64,000 nucleotides of DNA from Morchella semilibera (GCA_009192285.1 WBVU01000008.1:2366370-2430369), one strand, 5' to 3'. Numbered from the stretch's first letter, positions 10,981-22,634 are shown. The notes: generated by a model not told the origin, from the sequence alone. Numbers and translations are program-made.

Positions 10981-11724
10981 TGTGACGGAGTAACCCGACG
11001 CAAAGAAGAAGATGACAATGATGACGCAGAAGGGCCCGAGGGGCACAGCCTAAGCGACGAGGAGACCGATGAAGATAAAGGTAGCACCAGGCAGGCACAG
11101 GCACAGGCACCGGCGAAGGCAAGGGCAAGAGCAAGGGCACAAGGACACAAGGCAGGGAAGGTGAGGACCAGATGGACCTCAACGAGAGCTATGAGAGATA
11201 CTATGAATTTCCTCTTGTCAGGGGATCAAGTATTTGGTACGAGAGGCTATGGCTTGAAAATAGGAGTAGATTCCTATGTACCGAGATAACAGGAAGACGA
11301 GACAGAGAGAAAAGAAAAAAAGAACTAAGGAAAACATCTATCCCCGCTATTTAACACACCTCCTCCACTGGTCCGCTATAACTCACACTTTCGCTCATAG
11401 AACCCCATAGAAACCCGTCGCTATCACATCTCGTAATTCTCCCCACCATCTCCGCTATTCTACATTACCAATCCATCACGCCATCGAACCTCACAGAACC
11501 TAATGAGGACAACATAAGCAAGATTTTACAAGTCTCAGGAGATTACAGGGGTCTCAGGAGATTCAGGAGACTGTCAGAAGACTCAGGAGACTCCAATCAC
11601 AAATGGCAAAGCTTGCTGATGAACCTTTCCTTCGCACACCTCATCCTCGCTTAACCTAACTCAATCCGTCACAACAGCGCTGCAACTACCAAACCACCGG
11701 GACCAATGCTAAGACGCCGGGACA
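10981..11724 (-). mobile_element. LTR of the 630-bp family carrying a TIR element
   Basis: It starts TGTGACGGAGTAACCC and ends GACGCCGGGACA, so it lies in minus orientation. Length is about 744 bp because a 109-bp TIR element is inserted at 11513-11621. The left flank (ACAAT) and right flank (ACTCC) do not match. The LTR cuts the pol sequence of copy C. Confidence 0.85.
11513..11621. mobile_element. short TIR element (109 bp), copy 6, inside an LTR
   Basis: Ends CATAAGCAAG (one mismatch to the family) and CTTGCTGATG, with AA duplicated at 11511-11512 and 11622-11623. Comparison with the empty LTR copy at 1176-1805 (around 1270-1300) supports insertion with duplication of two bases. Confidence 0.85.
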
Positions 11725-11822
11725 ACTCCATATAGCATTGCCTTAACTTAACAATCACAACAGCGCCACAACAGTGCTTTAATCATCGAACCCTCGGAAC
11801 TGATGCCAAGACGCCTGGACAT
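11725..11822 (-). repeat. second LTR-end fragment in tandem
   Basis: About 90 bp ending GACGCCTGGACA, matching the outer end of the 630-bp LTR family. It abuts the preceding LTR on its left and gypsy gag sequence on its right (11823). Confidence 0.65.
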
Positions 11823-12397
11823 CATAGTTGGCAAGCATCTTGAGGCGAAATTGTGTGACGAAGGGGCGGAGTTCTTCCCTCTTGCCATCGAACTCAGGGG
11901 GGTTGGGAACCTTATCGGAGTAGGGGTGCAGGAGCTGTCGTGAGTGTAACTGGGGTAGCAATAGGAGCAGCAGGAGGAGGAGCGGCAGGAGGAGCGGCAG
12001 GAGGAGCGGCAGGAGGAGCGGCAGGAGGAGCGGCAGGAGGAGCAACAGGAGGAATAGGAGGAGGAGCAACTGACTGAGAAAGTAGGCTACCCAACTGCTG
12101 GACCTCTGCGAGCTTGCTTTCTAGGCTACCGATTTGTTATTCAAGGTCGGGCATAACGGAGGCAGTGTTCAAGGCCGTGTCTCTTTTGAAGTAGGCCATG
12201 TCTCTCTCATGTCGAATACGAGAGACATTATATCCCAGGAGGTCATAGAGGAGGGCCTTATCATGGTCATATCCGTTGGAGAAAGCTTGGAGTGTAGTGG
12301 GGGCAGTCCATGCCACGGGAACCATGTTGCTGTTAATGATGCGCTCGGTGATAACAGGTGCAGGAGAAATATTGCTGGAAAATCCAGAGGATGCCAT
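11823..12397 (-). pseudogene. gag N-terminal fragment of a gypsy element
   Basis: Reading leftward from an ATG at 12397, an 86-codon stretch (start MASSGFSSNISPAP) ends at a TAA at 12137. A Pro/Ala repeat follows in the same frame. After a one-base shift near 11930 comes the conserved gypsy gag motif (KVPNPPEFDGKREELRPF) and a truncated end at 11823. This is the capsid precursor start of a Ty3/gypsy element, probably copy B, separated from the rest of gag by 2 kb of younger insertions. The stop and the frameshift make it non-functional. Confidence 0.75.
11971..12050 (-). repeat. 12-bp tandem repeat encoding Pro-Pro-Ala-Ala
   Basis: The plus-strand unit AGGAGGAGCGGC is repeated about five times with variants at both ends. 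On the minus strand it encodes a PPAA repeat within gag. Such a repeat is prone to slippage and may explain the nearby frame loss. Confidence 0.8.
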
Positions 12398-12887
12398 TTT
12401 TAGTGTCTCGGATGCTAAAGGTGAGGCAACGAAGTTTAACGGGACGGGATTGAGCCAGGAACGACGCGGAGACAGGATCAGGAACGAGGATAAGGACGGG
12501 GCTGGCTCAAGAGATACCAGAAACGAGGTGGATTCAGGTTTGAGTTCAGGGACAAGGTGAGGACAGAGGGGCTGAAGCCAAAATAGTATATTGCTAACAA
12601 AAAGAAGACGTTGCCTAGAGAGGCGGAAACATAGGAAAGAACAAACACTATATATACAACTATCTCTTCATACCAATGACTCATACCATAGAATCGTATA
12701 GAAATTCTCTCACACCTGTACCACCTATACTATTCCTGATACCCTTACTTTTATCCCGTTACTATCCAATCCTTCCTAACACTTACATTCTATCATCTGA
12801 GCTTCTTCCCAACTTATCGTCCGACTTCTGACATTGACCAATACTATCCAACAACTCTGTTCCGAAGGCGCCTTGGCTGGAGGCTAG
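12398..12887 (-). other. leader and probable 5' LTR region of the gypsy element
   Basis: No gene is seen. The stretch lies upstream of the gag ATG. It contains ACTATATATACAAC near 12648 and a CAATGACTCATACC segment resembling the region near 5520 in the 3' end of copy B, so it probably holds the 5' LTR. Borders are unresolved. Confidence 0.4.
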
Positions 12888-13024
12888 CATCAGCAAGACT
12901 TCATTTGTCTCCTGATGTCTCCTGAGCCTCAGGAGACTCAGAAAATATCCAGGGGTCTCAAGAGACTCTCAGGAGACCTGGGAGACTGTTGGGAGATTCC
13001 AGTCACAAGTTGAGTTTGCTGATG
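12888..13024. mobile_element. short TIR element (137 bp), copy 7
   Basis: Ends CATCAGCAAG and TTTGCTGATG, with AG duplicated at 12886-12887 and 13025-13026. The sequence is almost the same as copy 3 (5037-5173), including a GTCTCCTGAGcCTCAGGAGAC hairpin. Confidence 0.9.
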
Positions 13025-13035
13025 AGGTGCAGGAG

Positions 13036-13667
13036 TGTCCCGACGTCTTGGTATCGGTCCCAAGGGTTCAGTAGTCGAAGTGCTGTTGTGATTGTTTAGG
13101 TATTGCTAAGCGAAGTAGGGGTGCATTGAGAAGGGGGTATCGTCATAAGGTTCTAGGAGGTTCGATGGGGTGATGGATTTGTAATGAGAATAGCAGAGAT
13201 GGTGGAGAAGAATACGAGGTGTCATTGCGACGGATTTCTATGGGTTTCTATGAGTTGACGTATGAGTTATAGCGAATAGGTGGAGGGGAGGTATTCAATA
13301 GTGGGCATAGATATTTTCCTTAGTTCTTTCTTTCTTTCTCTCTGTCTCATCTTCCTGTTATCTCGGTATATAGGAATATACTCCTATTCTCAAGCCATAG
13401 TTTCTCACCTCCACAATTCTGTACTCTTCCAGAGGAAAACTTATAGCAACTCTCATCGTTCTTGTTGAGGTCCATCCAGTCCTCACTCTCTCTGCTTTGT
13501 GTCCTTGTGTCTTTGCCTTTGCTTTTGCCTTCGCCGATGCTTGTGCTTGTACCTGCCCAGCGTTGTCCCTGTCTTCGTCGGTCTCCTCGTCGCGTTGGCT
13601 ATGCTCCTCGAGTTCCTTCTGCGTCATTATTGTCATCTTTTACTTTGCATCGGGTTACTCGATCACA
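13036..13667 (+). mobile_element. solo LTR, 632 bp, with AGGAG duplication
   Basis: It starts TGTCCCGACGTC and ends CGATCACA. AGGAG is present exactly at 13031-13035 and 13668-13672. No internal retroelement sequence follows, so this is a second clean solo LTR of the family. It lies 11 bp beyond TIR element copy 7. Confidence 0.9.
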
Positions 13668-13672
13668 AGGAG

Positions 13673-13777
13673 GCGGACCCGTGATAGAAACTCAAAAAAT
13701 ATCCAGAAGTTTCAGGAAACTCTCAAGAGACCCGGGAGACTGTTGGAAGACTCCAGTCACAAGTTGAGTTTGCTGAT
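13673..13777. mobile_element. short TIR element remnant (copy 8)
   Basis: It contains the internal blocks (CTCAAAAAATATCC, AGACCCGGGAGACTG) and the right end TTTGCTGAT. The left end is not recognisable. Confidence 0.7.
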
Positions 13778-14952
13778 ATCCTTCTCGTTCCTGTATTAGT
13801 CCTGACCTCGTTAACATCCCCGACCCTCAGGCTGATCCTCAGGCTGAATTCAGCACCACCCGTTAGAATATAGAGGAGAAGGTATAGTGAAAGTATAGAA
13901 GGAAGGGTGAACACGATATATCCAAGTCTCCAACCCTAACCCTCATTCCTGAGATTTTTTGATCATCTGATTTTTCAGTGAATAATTCACTCCAAAAGGC
14001 TGAACAGGCCCCAAATATCAGAGTTATCGCCCAATTAGGAAAGATTGAGGGTGATTCTGCATCTACAGCTCATATCACGCTCTAATCAGACCCGGGTCTC
14101 AAAATCAGCCTGATATTTTTATACGGACTGGCGGTAATGTAAGTATGCTTGGATATGAAAAGGGCAAGCGTCGAGTGGACAATTGATGGTCCGGCTTGTA
14201 TCAGATTTTGTAACCGTGTGAAATGCCTGATTAATAGTTATGGCTGAAATCGTGAAAGTTGGGGGCTGATAGCGAGGTTTGGTTGGTGTAAAAGTTTGCT
14301 CCCTCGTGAAGAGCTACCTCGTTCCATTCGCCGGTGCCTGTTGGTGACAAAGCCAGTGTAAGTTCCGGGAACACCACCAGCAGAACAACGGACACTCCCC
14401 GTTCCTTTTACTACCCCCCCGCCGTTTCCTTCGTTTACACGCTCTCCCGTTGTACCTCTTTCCCCCCATCCTCAAAGGTCCCTTCTATCTAGAGCCTTAC
14501 TCCTCTATTGACTTTATTCACCCCCGCTTATTTTTACTCCCTATCCCCCGCTACCAATAGCCCCCGTTACTACCCGTCGCTCCCTGCAAGTGAACGAATC
14601 TTGCAGCGCACTTTCTCCTCATCACCTGTCACCACTGCTATACTCTCATTTCCTTTTAACGTTCTTTCCCCCTTATATCTATCTCTACTTTGACTACTAT
14701 CGCCTATCAGGACTACACCCAAACCATCGCTGCTCCATTTTCTAGCTTTCGTTCATATTACCAATAATTTCAGCTTTGAAGCCGCTCGCTAGTCTAAAAC
14801 TCTGCCCACTTCGTGGCTCATAACCATCTCAAGACGAGCTCTTGCGGAGGAAAACAGGATATATCCTCTCGTTTGGTCGTCAACATTGCCCGCGCTTATT
14901 CTCCCGCGGAGCCCACTAGTTAGAACCGCTACACTCATCACTATCGGCAAAC
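13778..14952. other. intergenic region, transposon edge to ELL gene
   Basis: I see no gene. The stretch 14400-14750 is pyrimidine-rich and is the probable promoter/5' UTR of the ELL gene that starts at 14953. Confidence 0.5.
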
Positions 14953-17390
14953 ATGCCTGGCGTCACGATTCCGGATGGTGGTGTTACTTTGGGCACAGCG
15001 GTCAATACTGTTGGTCAAAAGAATTCAAACATTCATAATCAACAAGCCATGCGGGTTACCTTCGCTGATAGTAGCATCTTGGAGGACGTGCTCAAGCATG
15101 GAGCCGACCTGAGGATATCCTTCGGGAAGTCTATGGTACGGAACCTCCACTGCTAGGCCTCATGTTTAGTCATACTGCTTGTTGTTATATATGTTACACC
15201 TGAATACTTAGGTATATCAGGTTTAGAGGGAGTGTGGTGGTCTGAATGAGTAATCTGGGTTTTGTGATAGGTTCAGTTTGGCTAACAGTTTTCCTGTGTG
15301 TTTTACCTCTTTCTCTTATTACTAGAGATTTGTCTATGGGAGTCAGACCATGGAGATAGTCTCTATAGTGGAGCCTAACCGCCATGAACTATACCGATCG
15401 TCGACCGCCTCGCCTGAGGAACTAGCCTTTGCAGCAACATTTACGCATCAACTAGAAGCTCGAGAGCTTGAGGATGAAGTCAAAGACGAAAGTTTACTGG
15501 CTCTTCAAGAATCATATCGCCGAATCAACCAGGAAAAAGAAGCCTCTACGTAAGTTTTCTTTACTTATATCTTGAGCAGGTGGAATTCTGTGGATTGAAA
15601 CTCAATTTGAGGTCAATGGTTATGTTTCCTTTCGCTCACAGTGTCTCCGAAGAACCGCCGTTGTTGATAGCACGTTCTCAGCGAAGGGGGGGAAGCTTGC
15701 ATCTTACCCGAAGAAGACCCCCCAAGTTAGTCGGGCAAAACCTCAGCACTCATTATCCAGTACGCCTATATCCAAAGGTGCACGCTCCCCCGAGAATACA
15801 GCCCATGTTAATGCGAAACTCGAGGCACTGCGCATTCCGTTAATTCACCTCCTTGCAATGGGCCCGGATTCTGAACAAAACCTTGCATCTAAAACAAGAG
15901 TTTCGAATGAAATTTGTGTCCGGATTTTACAGAAGATTGCGAACAGGGTAGGCAAGCAATGGCAATTGGTTGACGACATCTTCAAAGACCTTGATATATG
16001 GGATTTTCCATATCCTTCCCCTAGCGACCGCGATCAAGCCATCACAAACTGCAGAATAGCATTCAATAGGTTGAGATTATCAAGGGAAGCAACCGAATGG
16101 CAAATGATTCTAGCCCCTGAGGACAGAGGAAAGGTTGACCCAAATCCACCACCACCACCGCCCGTGAAACTACCCTCGAAACCGGCTACACCGAGTATTA
16201 CCGTTACAACCGAAAGCCCGGAGTCTAAACTATCTAGCCAAACAACTGGCAAGAAATCAGGTGGTGGCGAATCAATGGCTCGAACAGCCTCCTCAACCAA
16301 GGCGGGGAAGGTACCACAGAAGGATGCCATATCACGGATTATAGGGAAGAAAGGTAAAAAGGCTGCGGCAGTAAAAGCTACTGCAAAGCCAAAAGGACCC
16401 ATCGGCAGACCTCCAAAGTCGGCCACCGCTAAAACAAATAGGGCGAATGCCGCAAAAGAGTCTACTGTTAAACCAAAAGTCAAATCGGCCGAGAGAGTTG
16501 AGGATTCTGACGAAGATATCGATATGGGAGATACTAAACAGCCACCTCCCCATCCCCCTCCCCCCCCGCCTCCGAAAGCAGCGGAAAAAAAGGCAGTTTC
16601 TCCCCCTCTACGGCAATCACCAGTTGTGGTTGCAAGGCCTCCTTCGGTTGCAGGCTCTGGGGCCTCCGATCACGACGTTGAGAATCCACGACTCAAGGCG
16701 AAAAAGGCAACCACGCCAAGTATTAAGTCCCCAATAAAAAAGCAACGTCGTGACATACCCGGCTCTAGTGGCACATCTTCAACAATAGTCAAGAAGAAGA
16801 GTGCGAGCGCTAAAGTTACTACTGGTGTCTCTAAAGCTCCTGTGTCGCGGGAGTACGTTCCGCGGCGTAGCTCAAGTAACTCGCCGCCAAAGCCGTCTCC
16901 CCTGGGGTCCTCCCCACCTATAAACGCATCTGATATAGATAACACATCAGCAGCGTCATCGCCGTTTCTCGCCTCGATTGCAGGGACGTCGACGCCAGGT
17001 CGATCACCTCTAGATCCAGTAACAGTTCAATCAAAGGCGAACAAACGATATCTGCCAGTAGCCTCCCCACCATTAAAGAGGAAAGCGGCTCCAGCTGAGC
17101 GCGATGACCGTGCTCCTCCTTCTCGGGTGGGCTTAAATAAACCACCAACATCTTGTACTCCTAGTAGAAACTCGAGTTATTCCAGCAATAAGAGACGGAA
17201 TACAAGCCCTCCACCCGAGCTCATAAAGTTGGCGCGAAAGTTTAAGGAGGATCATGCTCGTTATGAGCGACTTTACAGAGAGGTCCAATACATAACAGAT
17301 TCTCTCAAAAAGAAGGAGAAGCTTGATCAGGTATGGAGCATGCATCGAGACCTGGTCTCACTCAAGGCTCAAATATCTGCATCGACATAA
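14953..17390 (+). CDS. RNA polymerase II elongation factor ELL
   Basis: Exons 14953-15135, 15326-15549 and 15653-17390 give 714 residues in one frame. The ELL family suppresses pausing of RNA polymerase II in the nucleus as part of elongation complexes. The N-terminal part (SMRFVYGSQTMEIV) resembles the ELL N-terminal domain. The segment PLIHLLAMGP...DDIFKDLDIWDFPYPSPSDRDQ (about residues 200-260) resembles the winged-helix part of animal ELL. A long basic, Ser/Pro/Lys-rich linker follows. The last 50 residues (LARKFKEDHARYERLYREV...) look like the occludin-homology helical end. The third-exon acceptor is chosen at 15652 because the nearer AG at 15641 would leave the conserved frame. A closely spaced acceptor pair or an assembly error there remains possible. 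The ATG at 14953 is the first in frame after the promoter-like region. Confidence 0.8.
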
Positions 17391-19661
17391 GTGCGTTGAT
17401 GATTAATGGTTTCTTTTATTTCCGCTTTATCCCTCACATAATTTTAAACGGGTTCGGGTTTGGGTCCACTTCTTTATTTTTTTTCCTCCGGCCTTGCATT
17501 CCCTTTTCCCCCTGTTTCTTTTATTTTGGGTGCTGGAATATTTTATGGTTAACACGGATTAATGCAATGTGGGAAAAGGCCCAGGTACCATAAATCAGCG
17601 GTACCCGAAGCTTTAGAATGAGTTTTTTTAATAATTCAAAAGGGAACAAAGGCGCGTGCCGGCTCTTATTCTGTGGTTTTTATGGTAAATCGGCCATTTT
17701 CATACCTGGTGTGGGTGCTATCCATATCTTGATGAAACCTGTTCCTCTTCGGGGACGCTTGGGGTCCCTGAAATTCCTTTGCTGTACAAAAACACTTTCC
17801 AAAACGGCGTTTTCCAAAATGTTTTTACTACTGACTCGAGGGTTGGGTTAAAAATTTATTGGGCTTTCAATGTTGCCTCAACCATTGCCCCTCTCTATTT
17901 AGAGGTGTAGGCTTGGTGTCCTGATATATACATGTATGTATAGTTAGTCAAATACAAAGGAGCTCAAATTTGTCATGCGGTAGATGCACTGTAGGGGCCC
18001 GTTCGGCGGCCACCTCGGGGCACCGGGGGCTCTGTTTCTGCGGCCCCGTTACGTCTTTGGTGGTTGCTTCTCACAGCATAAAACCCGGGACAAGCGTCAC
18101 GCGCCCTAACTATCCGAAGTGGGGTGAGGGTTATTTCCTATGCTTCGGATCAAGAAGGCATTCCACCTTTACGTACTTCTACGCGGAAGATCCTAGAAAA
18201 TCGAGTAGTACAAAAGAGGAGCGGGTCCAGTTATTCCCGAGTGTGCGCGGAGGTTTGAGGCGGTCTTAGCCACAGCCCATCACTCGCATATGGGCGAGGG
18301 TTATCTTTCGAGTGTTTGCAGGAGGTAAAGCAAGGTGGGTCTCTTATAGGAATCTACGGAGCCTATACTCCTGCAACACAAACCTCCTGGCGGGGGAGGT
18401 CCCGATATAATCACGCAAAGTCACTCGCATTGCAGAGTTGGAGTACTTCTGCCAGGAAGCCTTCAGGGACAATTGAACATCGATATATAAAGTACTACGA
18501 CTATTTCCCACCTATAGGCCTCTAGGTGGGGTGAGTGAATTTATTGTATGACTTTTGTCATAACTAAACATAGACCGTTCGGTCTGTTGTGACATCTTTT
18601 CTACTCGCTCGGCGAGTTAGAACTCCACCGGCTTTGTATGAGCGGGTAAAGGTCAGCCTATTGAAACAACCGGCTATCCCCGGCCCCATCTTGCGGGTAG
18701 CTGTTCACTGTGATGGGAAACTGACCAAACCATAGAGCTCACTTAAATGATACCGGTATATCAATTCTTGGTGGGTGGAAGAAAAGGTAAACACCTCAAG
18801 AATCCTGCACCCACAATCAAGAATTTTGTGGCTATACGAAGAGTATTTATATCAATTCCTTTATTCTAGATACTGTATTAATTAATTTTGTAGGCTACAA
18901 TTCGGCCGAATGGTACGGTCCGGTCTGATGCAGAGCTTTCACAGTTACTAGATTCTCGGATTATTTATTTATACTTCATACATGCATGCAGCCCTTAGGC
19001 TATGGCATAGATTCTTGGATTTAACGGTTGCAAGAGAAGCTGTTGGTATACACCATAAAAAATTGAAATTGAAAAAAAATAAACGATAGACCTCATTATT
19101 ATCTACTGAGGATTCTCTATGTTGTCATAGCCGTAAGGCTGCATACAACTGAATTAAACCAAAAAAAAAAAGAGAAGAAAAAAAAACTGGATAAGAATTA
19201 GCCTCCGCCGCCAAAGCAAAAATTATTCACCAAGAGCAATATCTTGAAAGGAAAATAAATGCAGGCTGGAAGCGAAGGTACGGATCATCTAATTGTTATA
19301 GTTTAGTTTTACAATCATACATAGTATTAGAGGATAAAACAAAGAAACGGCGAAGAACGCGGAGAACGGCAGAATGCTATGTTACATCACGACCTATCAC
19401 TCGCTGGGATGGCGGTTCACTAGAGGTCTCTCTTCTTATCGCCCAGGGAAATAAGTCAGCAGATAAATGTTGCGATACTTCTTAAAGCATGTGAATGTTG
19501 TGTTAGCTGTGGTAGCAGGAAGTATCATCGAGTGATTTCTTGTGAATGAAACACGGTTGTTAGCGTTCTTAATTCTAAATTCTTAATTCATTAATATGTA
19601 TGTGCCTAATCGCCGCGCACCGAATTTTATTTATAATTTCTCTATCTATCTACCTAATTAC

Positions 19662-19698
<37 letters not shown>

Positions 19699-19783
19699 GT
19701 ATCATACACCACCCCTAAAAGGGGCACAAGCTCTGCAGCCAAGAACTATACATCTACATGTATATAGAAAAACTACACAAATC
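17391..19783. other. intergenic region with (ATC)n microsatellite
   Basis: No coding gene is supported. AT-rich DNA with two TACATGTA palindromes (near 17926 and 19754) and an (ATC)n run at 19662-19698. Short open frames at 17970-18525 show no recognisable motif. Confidence 0.5.
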
Positions 19784-20997
19784 TTATAAGGCATCACTAT
19801 AGGGCCCCTGTACCGAGAATCTTTCTGGCGCTGGCACCGAAAAACGTTCCTCAAATCTTCCCCTCGTCGGTCGCGGAGCAATCGGCAATTTCTCGCTCTT
19901 CTTATCCTCATCCTGCTCATCCTCTGGCCCCGGCTCCAATGACGGTTTCTCCCCCACAACCGCCTGACTGCTCACTCCCGTATCCGCACCGGAGCTCCCC
20001 CCTCTCCTCAAATCCTCATATTCACCAGTCTCCCTGCTCGCCCTACTCTCACCCCCATCTACAGTTTTCTGGTTATTCTTCCTCTTACTATGACCGCCCT
20101 CATGCCTACCTCTCCCTTGATATGCGCAGCACATCACACAACTAACCGCAAAGGCTGCCGCTGATGCAGCCACTGCTAGCCACATAAAGACAAACATCTT
20201 TACGCCGAGCTTGCCGTGAATATTGAGATCGGGGCGGTTCTCAAATACCCGGCGAAATACACAGAACAGCGCCGTTGCAATGACCGCCGCAATGGTGATG
20301 AGCAGGGTCGTGGTCCCAGCGATCAACGCCGCGAGAAGTGGCAGGATGTGGTACGAGTTGTGGTTCACCAAGTCAACTATAAAGAAGATGGCCGAGAGGG
20401 CGATCCCGGCGAAGAAGCAGCCAAACATCCAGTGGCTGACATTGCAGGCCATATTTAGTGCGTGGTCGATATTGGGGGGTACTACGACTATATATATTAT
20501 TGGCTCTTGTTAATACACTGAACTGCACCACACTACGACAACAACAGTAATAATAATGTAAGAGCCCCCCTAAAAAGACGAAGAGGTATAAACGTACCCT
20601 CTGCCCCAGCTAACAGCTGGCTCACAAGTATTTTGACAGGATCAAACGAATACAGCGCACGCGGCGGCGAGCAGTACGTAATGCCTTCCCCAACATTACC
20701 CTGGCAATATCCCCACAGGCCTACCTGGTAAAAGTCGCTCAGGCCCAGAGTCTGTGTAATGCTGTTCACTAGCGCTGCCTTTGGGTACGACCGCGGGATG
20801 ATGTGCGAGAAGTCGATGCGTAGGAAGTAAATATCTCCTAGAACACTGTTGGCGCGGGTGCTCCCGATAACCACTAGGATGAGGAAGACGATAGTCGTGA
20901 GGGTGAAGAATGGTGCGAGTAGTTTCGTGGTGTAGTGGGAGCGGGGGGGACATAGCGCGGTAGCGGGGGTTGTTCGCGGCGGGAGGAGCATGGACAT
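19784..20997 (-). CDS. SUR7/PalI-family plasma membrane protein
   Basis: Exons 20997-20598 and 20487-19784 (minus) give 367 residues. The architecture is four membrane segments: about 28-48, 149-171, 177-206 and 221-246. A large extracellular loop between the first two carries the family signature (FYQVGLWGYCQG, then a second Cys before SPPRALYSFDP). The C-terminal tail of about 120 residues is charged and polar, and is cytoplasmic by family precedent. SUR7 proteins mark eisosome/MCC plasma-membrane domains; PalI relatives take part in ambient pH sensing. Which branch this belongs to cannot be decided from motifs alone. The intron begins GTACGT and its acceptor TATATAG restores the conserved VPPNIDHAL segment. 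Confidence 0.8.
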
Positions 20998-22378
20998 ACT
21001 GTCTGCTGTGCTCTGCTGCGGGTAAGGTGGGAGGTTGGGATGGGTTTTTATATTGCTCAGGTATTAATAGAGTATTTATATAAGAAAATTTAGAGACGCG
21101 AGATGGAGGGTATGTAGATATGGATATTGGGTGTTAGGCAGCTAGGTATCATACGTATTATGCGCGGATACTTTTGTTTATTGATATCACTATTATCACG
21201 ATTATAGTAAGATACAAACGGTAGGAGAAGAGAAGGGGAAGAAGGAGAAGACGCATTCGATTGGAATTTTCAGATTCCCATCTATGGCTGCATTAATTGT
21301 GGACATTAAGCTTTATCTCTATCTATCGGCTGGTCGATCATTGATGCTGGCTCCTCGTTTTTCAAGATCCAAGTACTTTGTCAAAATTTAGCTTCGTTCT
21401 AGCTTCGTAATTCTAGCTACTTACATGTAGTTACATGTATCATACCTTAACAGCACCACCAAAACCTAAGCAAGGGCTCTGGCGGCAGATTAGCTAGTTA
21501 GCGAGTGCAAAGTGAACAAGTGGATGTGGGCATCCCCACGTATGTCATGTCGACCCCTCCCAAGACGGGTGAATGGAAAATGGGTTGTTCGTTTGACAAT
21601 CTGGGTGGAGCGCCGGCGATTCAATGCTGAAACATCACTATCAGTGAAAATTGGCTGGCCAGCAAGTCAACCACCCTGAGATGCCAGGGCCATCCCTCAT
21701 CACGGAACCCTGTTGATGTGCGGCCAGCACACAGCTGCAATAGAGCAGCCGCACAAAATTTGCGACGGGAGGTACTCATGAGGTAAAGGTGATGGAGAAA
21801 GAGTGAGTTGGCGTAGGGGGAAAATCGAGAAAAGTAACCAGGTAGGCTTCTTTGTGTTTATATACAATTGGCCCACTACATTTTCTCTGCTGCTCCTTCC
21901 TTGATCCCATGCTGCTGCCGCCGCCGCCATGCATGTCTATCGCTGTGGTGCCCCATCTCTTTCTTTTCATCGTGCACTTGTTTTGCACGCCGATCTACTA
22001 CTACGGCTACGTGAGACATTAGGAAAATCTAAGGTTCAACCCATCGTCCCATCTCAGCGCAGCCCTCCCAAACCACGTTTCAGATGCAATGCATATGTAG
22101 GGCCAGGAAGCCTAAAAGGGAAAAAGCGGGTGGATGGAAAAGAAGGGAATATAAAAATATGGGTATAAAAATGAAAATAAAAATAAGAAATACGTACATT
22201 TACAGATACTGGTTCGTCAAGATATCGTATTGGTTGCCCGATGCGATCATAGCTTAAACACTGGGTTGGCGTGTTAATTAGGGACTCGATTGAGCGGAAA
22301 GAGGACACGGAATGAAAAAAGAAGGAATGAAGGAGGAGAATTGTTTGTTGGAAAGGCAGATAGATAAGCAAGGTAGAC
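20998..22378. other. intergenic region, SUR7-like to Tom6
   Basis: No gene is seen. A doublet of TACATGTA at 21422-21439 (spacing 10 bp) is the main structure. The part adjoining 22378 is the 3' UTR side of the Tom6 gene. Confidence 0.5.
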
Positions 22379-22634
22379 TCACGGAGGGAGCAAGTACTCG
22401 GCGTATGAACTTGCAAAGACAGCGACGGCAGCCTGTATATATGATACGCCCCATTAGAACCACCCCCCCCCCCATCATGTAAAGGGATATTGCGGTAAGA
22501 TTTCATACCGCAAAAACAGCAACGCTCTTCACGACGCTTGCATTCTCGGGCGCCCTGAGCTCGCTATAAAGCCACGGGATGAAGCTAGGGGAAGATTTGG
22601 CGGGGGGACTGGCAAAACGGGACTTTGGGGCCAT
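22379..22634 (-). CDS. Tom6-like small subunit of the mitochondrial outer membrane translocase
   Basis: Two exons, 22634-22509 and 22432-22379 (minus), encode only 59 residues. Tom6 stabilises the TOM core complex that imports proteins across the mitochondrial outer membrane. The protein has a basic, Ser/Pro-rich N-terminus (MAPKSRFASPPAKSS), then SELRAPENASVVKSVAVF leading into one hydrophobic tail-anchor segment and the C-terminal LLPP. The ENxxVVxSV...LLPP layout is what I recall of filamentous-fungal Tom6. The 76-bp intron (GTATGA...ATACAG) sits inside the membrane segment, phase 0. It contains a run of 13 G/C. The gene is easily missed because neither exon is long; I found it by joining across the intron. 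Confidence 0.75.

Noticed and set aside
9850-12397. Intact gypsy element with 5' LTR
   Set aside because: The pieces are out of phase, separated by other insertions and an N, and no matching LTR pair with a target duplication could be delimited.
13933-13950. CCCTAACCCT resembling telomere repeat
   Set aside because: Only two units, and similar short matches occur by chance elsewhere (near 55025).
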